From Streptococcus intermedius SK54 = ATCC 27335 (GTDB lineage Bacteria > Bacillota > Bacilli > Lactobacillales > Streptococcaceae), in assembly GCF_000413475.1 (NCBI RefSeq), contig NZ_ATFK01000001.1, positions 1 to 64,000 of the forward strand: a stretch of DNA of 64,000 nucleotides. Direction: 5' to 3'. The position numbers were made by a program, and so were the translations under genes. Below the pieces are notes generated by a model that saw only the letters and a program-made list of their open reading frames with translations, did no database searches and had not been told where the DNA came from. How positions within the stretch are numbered: the stretch's first letter is position 1; each line of letters starts with the position of its first letter. Below, piece by piece: positions 29,528 to 38,357 of the stretch.

Positions 29528-30631
29528 ATGTTTAAAAAAATTATCTTAATGTTTTTGAGTTTGTGTCTTGTAACTATTGCGGGGCTAGGCGTTTATGGAT
29601 TTACTATTTATAACCAATCAACAGATGCTTTGTCTAAGACTTATAAAAGCTTTGGGAAAGAAACAAATGTGATTGCCGCTACCAAACCTTTGACCTTGCT
29701 TTTGATGGGGGTGGATACAGGTAGTGGATCGCGCTCAGATCGGTGGGCTGGAAATAGTGATTCCATGATTCTCGTAACAGTTAATCCTAAAACAAAAAAA
29801 ACGACAATGATGAGCTTGGAACGTGATATTCTTACCAAAATTAAAACCACTGATGGGACAATGCAAGCAAAACTTAATGCAGCTTATGCTAATGGTGGTG
29901 CCGAACTAGCAATTTCAACGATTCAAAAAATGATGAATATTCACATCGATCGTTATATTCTTATCAATATGAAAGGTCTGGTGCAATTAGTTGATGCTGT
30001 TGGAGGCATTACGGTCAATAACACCCTTGGTTTTCCTATCTCGATTGAAGAAAACGAGCCAGAATACAAAGCAGTTGTTGAACCAGGGAAGCAACATATC
30101 AATGGTGATCAAGCACTGGTCTATTCGCGGATGCGTTATCAAGATCCGGAAGGAGACTATGGTCGTCAGAAACGCCAACGTGAAGTGATTCAAAAAGTGG
30201 TCCAAAAAGTATTAAGTTTAAACAGTGTTAGTCACTATCAAGCTATTTTAAAGGCTGTTAGCAACAATATGCAGACGAATGTTGAGTTGTCTTCGGGTAG
30301 TATTCCTCAATTATTAGGTTATCAAGATGCTTTCAAAAATATCGAAAGCAAACAGTTAAAAGGTGAAGGAGCAACCCTGGCAGATGGTGGTTCTTATCAA
30401 ATTGTCACTTCTGAGCATTTATTGGAAATGCAAAATATTTTGAGAAAATCATTAGGTTTGGAAGAAGTAACTAAATTGGAAACCAATGCAGTTCTGTATG
30501 AAGAATTGTATGGTGGTGCTCCTAATACCAGTCAGTCAGGAAAGGTTCCAGCAAGTGGGGGAACTGATTCATCGGCTTACTCAAACAATTCGTATGGGCC
30601 AAATTCAAATGGACAGTATTATGGGCGATGA
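29528..30631 (+). CDS. brpA: LytR-CpsA-Psr (LCP) family protein, BrpA/Psr type
   Basis: Membrane-anchored enzyme family that attaches wall teichoic acid or polysaccharide to peptidoglycan. The 367-residue protein has an N-terminal membrane helix (about 5-25), the LLMGVDTGSGSRSDRWAGNSDSM start of the LCP domain near 56-78, the conserved arginines in SLERDI, and SRMRYQDPEGDYGRQKRQRE near 200-220. A low-complexity Ser/Gly/Asn tail follows (about 335-367). Gene order tsaE-GNAT-LCP-small protein-HIT-ecsAB is the one around S. mutans brpA, which affects biofilm and envelope stress. Confidence 0.9.
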   Translation: MFKKIILMFLSLCLVTIAGLGVYGFTIYNQSTDALSKTYKSFGKETNVIAATKPLTLLLMGVDTGSGSRSDRWAGNSDSMILVTVNPKTKKTTMMSLERDILTKIKTTDGTMQAKLNAAYANGGAELAISTIQKMMNIHIDRYILINMKGLVQLVDAVGGITVNNTLGFPISIEENEPEYKAVVEPGKQHINGDQALVYSRMRYQDPEGDYGRQKRQREVIQKVVQKVLSLNSVSHYQAILKAVSNNMQTNVELSSGSIPQLLGYQDAFKNIESKQLKGEGATLADGGSYQIVTSEHLLEMQNILRKSLGLEEVTKLETNAVLYEELYGGAPNTSQSGKVPASGGTDSSAYSNNSYGPNSNGQYYGR

Positions 30632-30632
30632 T

Positions 30633-30672
30633 AAAAAAGAAGTTAGCGTTTGAGCTAACTTCCTTTTTTATA
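30633..30672. terminator. Bidirectional terminator after brpA
   Basis: AAAAAAGAAGTTAGC-GTTT-GAGCTAACTTCCTTTTTTA, a stem flanked by A- and T-runs between convergent genes. Confidence 0.88.
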
Positions 30673-30673
30673 T

Positions 30674-30961
30674 CTATTTTTGCTGAGCATTCCAGGTATC
30701 TTGTATTTGCTGAAGACGTGCAGTAGCTTCTTGCTCAAAAAGTTTAAATTGGTAAGCCAAATCCTGTGAAATGGATTCTAAATGGCTTTTTTGTGCTTGA
30801 ATAACTTGTACATTTTTTTGAATGTTTTGAAGGCTCTGCTGTATACTGTTTATAGAATCATAGGTTTCAACAGCTTCATCCATAATTTTCTCTCTGTTTT
30901 TTACCAAATAAAAACTAGTAACGGCTGCACCTGTGAATAACAATAAATTGCTAAATTTCAT
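30674..30961 (-). CDS. Small membrane-anchored coiled-coil protein, unknown function
   Basis: 95 residues with one N-terminal hydrophobic segment (LLLFTGAAVTSFYLV, about 6-20). A long polar, Gln-rich helix with heptad-like spacing then runs to the end (about 30-90: IQQSLQNIQKNVQVIQAQ). It resembles YtxH-like small proteins in layout, but I do not recognise a named family. It lies nine bases after the HIT gene and is likely co-transcribed. A counterpart in this position is present around S. mutans brpA. Confidence 0.75.
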   Translation of the reverse strand: MKFSNLLLFTGAAVTSFYLVKNREKIMDEAVETYDSINSIQQSLQNIQKNVQVIQAQKSHLESISQDLAYQFKLFEQEATARLQQIQDTWNAQQK

Positions 30962-30970
30962 GCTTTCTCC

Positions 30971-31381
30971 TTATGCTTTTGAAATTTTTTTGGCTAAAGC
31001 TGCCAATGCAGGGAAGTCGGGTTCGTGAGCAACAAAGGTTACGTTCAAATCATCATCTTCAGTATAGCGCGGCGCCAAATGGATATGTGTATGAAAGACA
31101 GTCTGACCCGCAATTTCTTCGTTGTTATTGATGATATTCATTCCTTTTGCAGCAGTTGCTGTCATTATTTTACGAGCAATATTTGGTATGCATGCAAAGA
31201 GTTGGCCGACTGCTGCTCCGTCCATTTCAAGCATATTACGAAAATGTTTTTTAGGCACAACCAAGGTATGCCCAGGAGTCACTTGTGAAATATCTAAAAA
31301 GGCTAGAACGTGTTCGTCTTCATATACTTTAGAAGCCGGGATTTCCCCTGCAATAATCTTACAAAAAATGCAGTCCGTCAT
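30971..31381 (-). CDS. HIT-family hydrolase
   Basis: Nucleotide hydrolase or transferase of the histidine-triad superfamily, HINT-like. The 136-residue protein opens with CIFCKIIAGEIPASKVYEDE and carries the catalytic triad HTHIHLAP near residue 100. Substrates are probably purine nucleoside phosphoramidates or acyl-AMP. I use the ATG at 31381, with AGAGG upstream; an adjacent in-frame TTG at 31384 is less likely. Divergent from ecsA. Confidence 0.9.
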   Translation of the reverse strand: MTDCIFCKIIAGEIPASKVYEDEHVLAFLDISQVTPGHTLVVPKKHFRNMLEMDGAAVGQLFACIPNIARKIMTATAAKGMNIINNNEEIAGQTVFHTHIHLAPRYTEDDDLNVTFVAHEPDFPALAALAKKISKA

Positions 31382-31408
31382 CAAATTTACCTCTACTTCG
31401 CTAGATTT

Positions 31409-31434
31409 TGTTATAATATAAGAACATTATACCA
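31409..31434. promoter_or_regulatory. Divergent extended -10 promoters of the HIT gene and ecsA
   Basis: Plus strand TGT-TATAAT (31409-31417) for ecsA and minus strand TGG-TATAAT (31434-31426) for the HIT gene face each other with only eight bases between the two -10 hexamers. Neither has a strong -35. Confidence 0.65.
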
Positions 31435-31449
31435 GAATTTGGAGAAAAT

Positions 31450-32181
31450 ATGTTAGAAATAAAAGGGCTTACAGGCGGATATATAAATATCCCTGTTTTA
31501 AAAGATATCAGTTTCACGGTAGAAAATGGTGAGCTGGTGGGCTTAATTGGTTTGAATGGTGCTGGAAAGTCTACAACAATCAATGAAATTATTGGACTTT
31601 TAACTCCTTATAAAGGGGAAATTTTAATTGACGGCGCTAAACTGCAAGATAATCCCATGGGTTATCGTAAGAAAATTGGATTTATTCCAGAGACCCCTAG
31701 TTTATATGAGGAATTGACTTTAAGAGAGCACATTGAAACAGTTGCTATGGCTTATGATGTCGATCAAGAGGTAGCTTTTGCGCGCGTGGAACAATTATTG
31801 ACCAAGTTTCGCTTGAAAGAAAAATTGGATTGGTTCCCCGTTCACTTTTCAAAGGGAATGAAGCAAAAAGTCATGATTATTTGCGCCTTTGTAGTTGATC
31901 CGAGTCTCTTTATCGTAGATGAGCCATTTTTGGGACTCGATCCAGTAGCGATTGCTGATTTGATAGAGCTTTTGAAAGATGAAAAGACGAAAGGCAAATC
32001 TATCCTGATGAGTACGCATGTGTTGGACTCAGCAGAAAGAATGTGTGATTCATTCGTGATTTTGCACAAGGGGGAAATCCGAGCGAAAGGTAACTTATCA
32101 GAGTTGCAATCAGAATTTTCTATGCCAGAAGCTAGCCTGAATGAGATCTATCTGGCATTGACAGAAGAGGCAAGTCTATGA
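31450..32181 (+). CDS. ecsA: EcsA, ABC transporter ATP-binding protein
   Basis: ATPase subunit of the Ecs exporter-like system, which in Bacillus influences protein secretion, competence and intramembrane proteolysis. 243 residues with Walker A GLNGAGKST (about 34-42), the signature HFSKGMKQKVMI in place of LSGGQ, Walker B LFIVDEPFLGLDP and the H-loop STHVLDSAE. The stop overlaps the ecsB ATG by four bases. Confidence 0.93.
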   Translation: MLEIKGLTGGYINIPVLKDISFTVENGELVGLIGLNGAGKSTTINEIIGLLTPYKGEILIDGAKLQDNPMGYRKKIGFIPETPSLYEELTLREHIETVAMAYDVDQEVAFARVEQLLTKFRLKEKLDWFPVHFSKGMKQKVMIICAFVVDPSLFIVDEPFLGLDPVAIADLIELLKDEKTKGKSILMSTHVLDSAERMCDSFVILHKGEIRAKGNLSELQSEFSMPEASLNEIYLALTEEASL

Positions 32182-33224
32182 AAGAAGTGTTTCAAAAGCG
32201 CAAGCAAGTATTTCGCAATCAATGTTTGAAATATTCACGCTATGTTTTTAACGATCATTTTGTTCTATTTTTATTAGTTTTTAGTGGTTTTTTAGCTGTT
32301 CAATATAGTCAACTGTTGCGAAATTTTCCTAAAAATCACCTGCCAATTATTCTTGCTTTAGCAGTTCTTTTGGTGTTCTTGTTGCCTTTGGGAAGAATTG
32401 CAACGTATATGGAAAAGCCAGATAGTCTATTTTTGTTGGTCAAAGAAGAAGAATTAAAAAGTTATTTACAAAAACAAATGTGTTCATCTTATCTATTATG
32501 GAGTGTATTTCAAACGGCTATTCTATTACTAGCAGCGCCACTCCTTTTGGCGCTAGGATTACCATTTTGGGGATGGTTTATTCTTGTATTTTTTATGTTA
32601 ATAGCAAAATGGTTTCTATTTTTGAAAAAGAGCCGAAGATTTTATCAAGGAGCAGGCATAAATTGGGGCTATCTCATTGACTACGAAGAGAGACGAAAGC
32701 AGACAATCTTGCGTTTCTTTGCTCTATTTACCAATGTAAAAGGAATCTCCAATAGCGTGAAACGCCGAGCCTATCTTGATGGTTTGACAAATATTTTGCC
32801 AAAAAGGCAATCAACCACTTGGCAGAATATGTTTTTACGCTCTTATTTGCGAAATGGTGATTTTCTGGCTTTGACCATGCGGTTGCTATTTCTATCTCTT
32901 TTAGGAATTGGCTTGCTCGGTCAATCTTGGATTGCGGCTGTTTTTGTGATACTGTTGAATTATCTTTTGCTATTTCAATTGACTGCTTTGTACAACGCTT
33001 TTGATTATCAATATTTGACATTCTTATTTCCTCTAGAAATCGGATTAAAGTTAAAGGGTGTGAGACAAGTGATTGTTCTTGTTGGTTACAGTGTGCTGTT
33101 AGTTGAAACAATTATGGCGTTGCTATTTTTCCAAGATAGAGTTGCACTGCTTTTCATGGTAGGAGTTACACTATTGCTTTATTTTTTCTATTTACCAGTT
33201 AAATTAAAAAGTTTGGTTGACTAA
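32178..33224 (+). CDS. ecsB: EcsB, ABC transporter permease
   Basis: Membrane partner of EcsA, 348 residues with about six to eight hydrophobic segments. The N-terminus FQKRKQVFRNQCLKYSRYVFNDHFV and the central soluble loop (about 145-220, RRKQTILRFFALFTNVKGI) match EcsB. What it exports in streptococci is not settled. Coupled to ecsA by a four-base overlap. Confidence 0.9.
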   Translation: MKEVFQKRKQVFRNQCLKYSRYVFNDHFVLFLLVFSGFLAVQYSQLLRNFPKNHLPIILALAVLLVFLLPLGRIATYMEKPDSLFLLVKEEELKSYLQKQMCSSYLLWSVFQTAILLLAAPLLLALGLPFWGWFILVFFMLIAKWFLFLKKSRRFYQGAGINWGYLIDYEERRKQTILRFFALFTNVKGISNSVKRRAYLDGLTNILPKRQSTTWQNMFLRSYLRNGDFLALTMRLLFLSLLGIGLLGQSWIAAVFVILLNYLLLFQLTALYNAFDYQYLTFLFPLEIGLKLKGVRQVIVLVGYSVLLVETIMALLFFQDRVALLFMVGVTLLLYFFYLPVKLKSLVD

Positions 33225-33274
33225 AGGAAGTAAAATTAGTAAAATAGATAGGAAACTTTTTACGGAGGGGAATC

Positions 33275-34072
33275 ATGGACTTGGTTGATAATGAGCTAAC
33301 TCTGACACCGATTGCAGGTAAAAGTGGAAAAGCCTACATGGGCACCTATCCAGATGGGGCGCGCGTTTTCGTCAAGATGAATACAACCCCAATCTTAGTA
33401 GGTTTAGCTAGAGAACAAATTGCACCACAGCTATTATGGAGTCGTCGCATGGCAGATGGTAATGTCATGAGCGCGCAAGAGTGGCTGTCAGGAAAAATTT
33501 TGACACCAGCTGAAATGGATAAAAAGCAAATTGTGAATATTTTGACAAGATTGCACCGTTCACGTCCGTTAATGACGCAATTACGACGGCTAGGTTATGC
33601 TCTGGAAACTCCAGCAGATTTAGTCGAGTCTTGGTTAGATCGTGCGCCAATTGCACTTAGTCATAATCATTATTTGCGATCTGTTTTAAAAGATATGCAC
33701 AGTAGTCTGCCACAATTTCGCGAGGATTATGCAACGATTGTACATGGCGATGTTCGACATAGCAATTGGATTGAAACAGATAGCGGTTTGGTGTATTTGG
33801 TAGATTGGGATTCTGTGCGTTTGACAGATCGAATGTTTGATGTAGCCCATATGTTAAGCCACTATATTCCAGAAGTACGTTGGAAAGAATGGTTGACCTA
33901 TTATGGCTATCGGTATAATGCAACCGTATTGAAGAAATTATACTGGTATGGTCAATATGCTTACTTGTGCCAGATTGCCAAGTACTATGAGAATGCAGAC
34001 TTAGAAAATGTGAATCGGGAGATTTATGCACTACGTAACTTCCGTTCAAAATACGGAAGAAAGGTATTATGA
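33275..34072 (+). CDS. ccrZ: CcrZ, cell-cycle regulator of the aminoglycoside-phosphotransferase fold
   Basis: Divisome-associated protein that in pneumococcus acts through DnaA to license replication initiation. The 265-residue protein has the kinase-like fold (APH/choline kinase family). The Brenner motif HGDVRHSNW is near 157-165 and the metal-binding LVDWDSV near 175-181, both intact. It overlaps trmB by four bases, the gene order typical for the CcrZ locus. AGGGG precedes the ATG. Confidence 0.9.
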   Translation: MDLVDNELTLTPIAGKSGKAYMGTYPDGARVFVKMNTTPILVGLAREQIAPQLLWSRRMADGNVMSAQEWLSGKILTPAEMDKKQIVNILTRLHRSRPLMTQLRRLGYALETPADLVESWLDRAPIALSHNHYLRSVLKDMHSSLPQFREDYATIVHGDVRHSNWIETDSGLVYLVDWDSVRLTDRMFDVAHMLSHYIPEVRWKEWLTYYGYRYNATVLKKLYWYGQYAYLCQIAKYYENADLENVNREIYALRNFRSKYGRKVL

Positions 34073-34704
34073 GAGTAAGGAATCGTAAGGGAGCGACGGA
34101 ATTACTAGAAGCAAATCCCCAGTATGTGATTTTAAATCCTACTGAAGCAAAAGGCAAGTGGCACGAGATTTTTGGAAATAATTACCCTATTCATGTTGAA
34201 GTAGGGAGTGGAAAAGGTGCATTTATTTCAGGAATGGCAAAAGCTCATCCAAAAATTAACTATATTGGAATTGATATTCAAAAATCTGTTTTGAGTTATG
34301 CTTTGGACAAGGTTTTAGCGACAGATGTTCCAAATATCAAACTTCTTTGGGTAGATGGTTCTGATCTGACTAACTATTTTGAAAATGGGGAGATTGATCG
34401 CTTGTACCTGAATTTTTCTGATCCTTGGCCCAAGAAACGTCATGAAAAGCGTCGTTTGACCTATAAATCTTTTCTAGATACCTTTAAGCGAATTTTACCA
34501 GATCATGGTGAAATTCACTTCAAAACAGATAATCGCGGTCTTTTTGAGTATAGCCTTGTTAGTTTTTCCCAATATGGTATGAAATTAAATGGCGTTTGGT
34601 TGGATTTGCATGCGAGTGACTTTGAAGACAATGTGATGACAGAATACGAGCAAAAATTTGCTAATAAAGGCCAAGTCATTTATCGGGTCGAAGCAGCGTT
34701 TTAA
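34069..34704 (+). CDS. trmB: TrmB, tRNA (guanine-N7)-methyltransferase
   Basis: Makes m7G46 in tRNA with S-adenosylmethionine. 211 residues; SAM-binding [16 protein letters not shown] near 43-58, the family signature [17 protein letters not shown] near 119-135, and [12 protein letters not shown]. The start overlaps ccrZ. A short terminator follows. Confidence 0.95.
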   Translation: MRVRNRKGATELLEANPQYVILNPTEAKGKWHEIFGNNYPIHVEVGSGKGAFISGMAKAHPKINYIGIDIQKSVLSYALDKVLATDVPNIKLLWVDGSDLTNYFENGEIDRLYLNFSDPWPKKRHEKRRLTYKSFLDTFKRILPDHGEIHFKTDNRGLFEYSLVSFSQYGMKLNGVWLDLHASDFEDNVMTEYEQKFANKGQVIYRVEAAF

Positions 34705-34719
34705 TGTAAAATAAATAAT

Positions 34720-34743
34720 GAAAAAGGCCATGCGGTCTTTTTT
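34720..34743 (+). terminator. trmB terminator
   Basis: AAAAAGGCC-ATGC-GGTCTTTTTT, a compact stem with one G-U pair and a T-run. Confidence 0.7.
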
Positions 34744-34799
34744 GATTTTCAGGGAAATAGTTTAAATAACGACGTAGTAAACGATATTTCAAGCAATAA

Positions 34800-34830
34800 A
34801 ATGGTTTTGAGAACACTTCTTAAAACCATT
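34800..34830. other. Strong orphan hairpin in the trmB-VIT gap
   Basis: In this 400-base gene-free stretch, AATGGTTTTGAGAA (34800-34813), the loop CAC and TTCTTAAAACCATT (34817-34830) form a 14-bp stem with one mismatch. No T-run follows on either strand, and no open frame of note surrounds it. The rest of the gap is AT-rich and holds only the VIT-gene promoter at its end. Confidence 0.5.
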
Positions 34831-35040
34831 CACGAGTACAAAAATAGTAGCAGCATAACGATTCAAAATGTTACAGAAGATTGTGCTATCCATCAGAGGG
34901 CTTTTCCTTAACTTTAAAGCTAGCTATAATTTGTTACAATTGCTTATGTCTGCTAAACAGCAAAGTTATCATTTTTTGAGTATATGTCTAAGGAATTTTA
35001 TCTTAAAATAGTGGAACTTTTCTCATTTTCCGATTTTTTA

Positions 35041-35069
35041 TTGTGTCCTATGAGATTTTTATTTATAAT
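35041..35069 (+). promoter_or_regulatory. VIT-family gene promoter
   Basis: TTGTGT (35041-35046), 17 bases, TATAAT (35064-35069), with an AAGAGAAG ribosome site before the ATG at 35105. Confidence 0.65.
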
Positions 35070-35104
35070 AATTCTAAATAAAAAAAGAAAAGAGAAGTTT
35101 TGGG

Positions 35105-35797
35105 ATGACAAATAATCAGGAGATTGATAAGAACTTTAGCGGTCGACTAAATATTTTACGGGCTGGAGTATTGGGGGCTAATGATGGTATTATTTCTATT
35201 GCGGGTGTCGTTATAGGAGTAGCAAGTGCAACGGAAAGTGTTTGGATTATATTTCTTTCAGGTTTAGCAGCAGTGTTTGCAGGAGCTTTTTCCATGGCAG
35301 GTGGTGAATATGTATCTGTTTCAACCCAAAAGGATACGGAGAAGGCTGCGGTTGCCAGAGAACGAGTACTTTTAACAAAAAATCCAGAGATTGCTAGACA
35401 GTCACTTTATGCAGCTTATATCCAGAATGGCGAGTGTGAGACATCTGCCCAACTCTTGACAAATCGAGCTTTTTTGAAAAATCCGCTTAAGGCTTTGGTA
35501 GAAGAAAAATATGGACTTGAGGTGGAAGAATTTACAAATCCATGGCATGCAGCAATATCTAGTTTTATTGCTTTTGCAGTAGGAGCCATCTTTCCAATGT
35601 TAACCATAGTTTTCCTTCCTGCTAGCTATCGCATTCCGGCAACAGTCATTGTTGTTGCTTTAGCATTGTTAGGGACGGGATATACTAGCGCTAAGTTAGG
35701 AAAAGCACCGATAAAAAATGCCATGATTCGAAATTTAGTCATTGGACTTTTGACCATGACAGTTACTTATCTTGTGGGTCAATTGTTTGTTATTTAA
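35105..35797 (+). CDS. VIT1/CCC1-family transporter (iron/manganese)
   Basis: Membrane protein of 230 residues in the vacuolar iron transporter family, likely moving Fe2+ or Mn2+. Signature GVLGANDGIISIAGVVIGV lies near 21-39 and FAGAFSMAGGEYVSVSTQ near 60-77. A charged middle region (about 78-140) is followed by three more membrane helices. Direction and metal are not deducible from sequence. It is monocistronic, with its own promoter and terminator. Confidence 0.88.
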   Translation: MTNNQEIDKNFSGRLNILRAGVLGANDGIISIAGVVIGVASATESVWIIFLSGLAAVFAGAFSMAGGEYVSVSTQKDTEKAAVARERVLLTKNPEIARQSLYAAYIQNGECETSAQLLTNRAFLKNPLKALVEEKYGLEVEEFTNPWHAAISSFIAFAVGAIFPMLTIVFLPASYRIPATVIVVALALLGTGYTSAKLGKAPIKNAMIRNLVIGLLTMTVTYLVGQLFVI

Positions 35798-35911
35798 GTC
35801 CAAAATAAAAATTGTGTGGGGCGTAGTTTTAATGATAATTTCTTTTATTGAGCGTTATGGTGAATTTGCTTAAGAATGATTTGTTAGACACAATTATAAA
35901 ATCAAATAAAA

Positions 35912-35945
35912 TACAAGAATAAATTTTCTTGTATTTTCCTTTTTC
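35912..35945 (+). terminator. Terminator after the VIT-family gene
   Basis: TACAAGAA-TAAATT-TTCTTGTA, a perfect 8-bp stem, then TTTTCCTTTTTCTT. Its right arm overlaps the -35 of the rimP promoter. Confidence 0.7.
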
Positions 35946-35957
35946 TTATGCTATAAT
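35929..35957 (+). promoter_or_regulatory. rimP-nusA-infB operon promoter
   Basis: TTGTAT (35929-35934), 17 bases, extended -10 TGC-TATAAT (35949-35957). Confidence 0.8.
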
Positions 35958-35977
35958 GTAGATAATGAATATGAAAG

Positions 35978-36003
35978 AGAGGCGAGGAAATATCTTCGCC
36001 TCT
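35978..36003 (+). promoter_or_regulatory. Hairpin in the rimP leader
   Basis: AGAGGCGA (35978-35985) pairs perfectly with TCGCCTCT (35996-36003) across a 10-base loop, eight bases before the GAGGAGGTG ribosome site. It could tune translation or protect the 5' end; no regulator is implied. Confidence 0.5.
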
Positions 36004-36026
36004 TATCTGTGAGGAGGTGTAGTCTT

Positions 36027-36497
36027 ATCACAACGATTGTCAAATTAGTAAAAGAAGTTGTTGAACCAGTCGTTCAAGAGCCGTATGAATTAGTGGATAT
36101 TGAGTACGGTAAAATGGGGAGCGACCATGTTCTTAGTATTTTTGTAGATAAGCCAGGAGGAATCACTGTAAATGATACGGCAGAATTGACGGACATCATC
36201 AGTCCACTTTTGGATACGATTAAGCCGGATCCCTTTCCTGAGCAGTATTTTCTTGAAGTAACTAGCCCAGGGTTGGAACGTCCGCTGAAAACGAAAGAAC
36301 AACTAGCAGCTGCAATTGGGGAATATATCCATGTTAGTCTGTATCAAACACTTGATAAAAGTAAAGTCTTTGAGGGGACACTGCTTTCTTTCGAGGAAGA
36401 TCATTTAACAATGGAATATATGGATAAGACTCGTAAGAAAGTTGTTCAAATTCCTTACCAGCTAGTATCGAAAGCAAGATTAGCAGTCAAATTTTAG
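36027..36497 (+). CDS. rimP: RimP, 30S ribosome maturation factor
   Basis: Needed for late assembly of the small ribosomal subunit. The sequence is clearly Rim[33 protein letters not shown] and the C-terminal SH3-like domain ending [10 protein letters not shown]. The start is unusual. The strong Shine-Dalgarno GAGGAGGTG (36011-36019) is followed at normal distance by no ATG, GTG or TTG, but by ATC at 36027, which would give [12 protein letters not shown], about 156 residues. The only standard in-frame start, GTG 36009, overlaps the Shine-Dalgarno and has no ribosome site of its own. First gene of the nusA-infB operon. Confidence 0.85.
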   Translation: MTTIVKLVKEVVEPVVQEPYELVDIEYGKMGSDHVLSIFVDKPGGITVNDTAELTDIISPLLDTIKPDPFPEQYFLEVTSPGLERPLKTKEQLAAAIGEYIHVSLYQTLDKSKVFEGTLLSFEEDHLTMEYMDKTRKKVVQIPYQLVSKARLAVKF

Positions 36498-36548
36498 CAA
36501 GAATAATAAAGAAAGGATTGCTTTTGTTTCCACAAAAGCTGAAAAAAC

Positions 36549-37742
36549 ATGAGTAAAGAAATGCTAGAGGCCTTCCGTATTTTGGAAGAAGACAAAGGGA
36601 TCAAAAAAGAAGATATTATCGAAGCGGTGACGGAGTCACTTCGTTCGGCTTATCGTCGTCGCTATGGTCAAGCAGACAGTGCAGCCATTGAATTCAACGA
36701 AAAAACAGGAGATTTTCGTGTTTATACCGTTCGTGAAGTGGTAGACGAAGTTTTTGATAGCCGTTTAGAAATTAGTTTAAAAGATGCTCTTGCTATTAGC
36801 TCGGCTTATGAACTTGGTGATAAAATAAAATTTGAAGAGGCACCAACTGAATTTGGACGGGTAGCAGCTCAGTCTGCTAAGCAAACGATTATGGAAAAAA
36901 TGCGCAAGCAGACACGCGCAATCACTTACAATAAGTATAAAGAACATGAAAATGAAATCATGTCAGGAACAGTCGAGCGCTTTGACAATCGTTTTATCTA
37001 TGTCAATCTAGGTAGCATTGAAGCACAGTTATCAAAGCAAGACCAGATTCCTGGTGAAGTATTTGCTTCTCATGACCGCATCGAAGTCTTTGTCTATAAG
37101 GTAGAAGACAATCCTCGCGGTGTCAATGTCTTTGTCAGCCGCAGCCATCCAGAAATGATCAAGCGTTTAATGGAGCAGGAAATTCCAGAAGTTTATGACG
37201 GAACAGTTGAAATCATGAGTGTTTCTCGTGAAGCAGGCGATCGGACGAAGGTTGCTGTACGCAGTCACAATCCCAATGTAGATGCAATCGGTACGATTGT
37301 TGGTCGTGGTGGTGCAAATATTAAGAAAATTACCAGCAAATTTCATCCAGCTAAATATGACGCCAAATCTGGCCGTATGATTCCTGTAGAGGAAAATATT
37401 GATGTTATTGAGTGGGTGGCAGATCCTGCAGAATTTATCTACAATGCGATTGCTCCTGCAGAAGTCGATCAAGTTATCTTTGATAGTGAGGATAGCAAGC
37501 ATGCTCTTGTTGTTGTACCAGATAATAAGCTATCACTTGCTATTGGGCGGCGAGGGCAAAATGTGCGCTTAGCAGCTCATTTGACAGGTTATAGAATTGA
37601 TATCAAATCTGCAAGTGAATTTGAAGCTATGGAAGAAGCAGGTGAGCTTGGTGGATTTGCTGAAGAAGCAGATGAATTTGCAACAATTGAAAGTCCTGTG
37701 GAAACAGAATTTTTAGAAAGTGAAGTTGAAGCAGAAGACTAA
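36549..37742 (+). CDS. nusA: NusA, transcription termination/antitermination factor
   Basis: Binds RNA polymerase and nascent RNA to control pausing, termination and rRNA antitermination. The 397-residue protein has the N-terminal RNAP-binding domain, an S1 domain (about 133-200), and two KH domains with GTIVGRGGANIKKIT and LAIGRRGQNVRLAAHLTGY. As in other Firmicutes it lacks the C-terminal acidic repeats of enterobacterial NusA; an acidic tail remains (about 365-397). Confidence 0.95.
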   Translation: MSKEMLEAFRILEEDKGIKKEDIIEAVTESLRSAYRRRYGQADSAAIEFNEKTGDFRVYTVREVVDEVFDSRLEISLKDALAISSAYELGDKIKFEEAPTEFGRVAAQSAKQTIMEKMRKQTRAITYNKYKEHENEIMSGTVERFDNRFIYVNLGSIEAQLSKQDQIPGEVFASHDRIEVFVYKVEDNPRGVNVFVSRSHPEMIKRLMEQEIPEVYDGTVEIMSVSREAGDRTKVAVRSHNPNVDAIGTIVGRGGANIKKITSKFHPAKYDAKSGRMIPVEENIDVIEWVADPAEFIYNAIAPAEVDQVIFDSEDSKHALVVVPDNKLSLAIGRRGQNVRLAAHLTGYRIDIKSASEFEAMEEAGELGGFAEEADEFATIESPVETEFLESEVEAED

Positions 37743-37752
37743 GGAGGGGGAA

Positions 37753-38049
37753 ATGGTAAAAACAAGAAAAATCCCTTTACGAAAATCAGTAGTTTCTAAC
37801 GAAGTCATTGACAAGCGTGATTTGCTTCGGATTGTCAAAAATAAAGAAGGCCAAATTTTTATTGACCCGACAGGAAAGGCCAATGGACGAGGAGCTTATA
37901 TCAAACTTGACAATGAAGAAGCACTTAAAGCTAAGAAAAAGCGAGTTTTTAACCGTAGCTTCAATATGGAAGTCGAAGAAGCATTTTATGATGAATTGAT
38001 TGCTTACGTGGATCATAAGGTTAAAAGAAGAGAGTTAGGTCTTGAATAA
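37753..38049 (+). CDS. rnpM: YlxR/RnpM (DUF448) RNA-binding protein
   Basis: Small basic protein of 98 residues with TRKIPLRKSVVS at the N-terminus and DPTGKANGRGAYI (about 40-52), the DUF448 signature. In Bacillus the homologue modulates RNase P. I start at ATG 37753, directly after AGGAGGGGG at 37742-37750; an earlier in-frame ATG lies in nusA. It overlaps the next gene by eight bases. Confidence 0.88.
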   Translation: MVKTRKIPLRKSVVSNEVIDKRDLLRIVKNKEGQIFIDPTGKANGRGAYIKLDNEEALKAKKKRVFNRSFNMEVEEAFYDELIAYVDHKVKRRELGLE

Positions 38050-38341
38050 ACAAAAATTAGCAAATATACTTGGATTAGCACAACGAGCCAATCGTATCAT
38101 ATCTGGTGAAGAATTGGTCGTTAGGGCAATACAAGACGGAAAAGCAAAACTGGTTTTTTTAGCCGATGATGCTGCTCCAAACTTGACAAAAAAAATTACT
38201 GATAAAAGTCATTACTATAAAGTAGAAGTATCAACCGTGTTTTCAACACTGGAATTAAGCACCGCAGTGGGTAAAGCAAGAAAAGTACTTGCTATCACTG
38301 ATGCTGGATTTACAAAGAAAATGAGGTCTCTTATGGAATAG
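38042..38341 (+). CDS. YlxQ, L7Ae-family RNA-binding protein
   Basis: 99 residues with the L7Ae/L30e fold: [19 protein letters not shown] near the N-terminus and [17 protein letters not shown]. Such proteins bind kink-turn RNA; the exact target is unknown. It starts with TTG 38042 inside the end of rnpM. Third small gene between nusA and infB, as in most Firmicutes. Confidence 0.88.
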   Translation: MNKQKLANILGLAQRANRIISGEELVVRAIQDGKAKLVFLADDAAPNLTKKITDKSHYYKVEVSTVFSTLELSTAVGKARKVLAITDAGFTKKMRSLME

Positions 38342-38357
38342 AAGAGGAGGACAAGAT

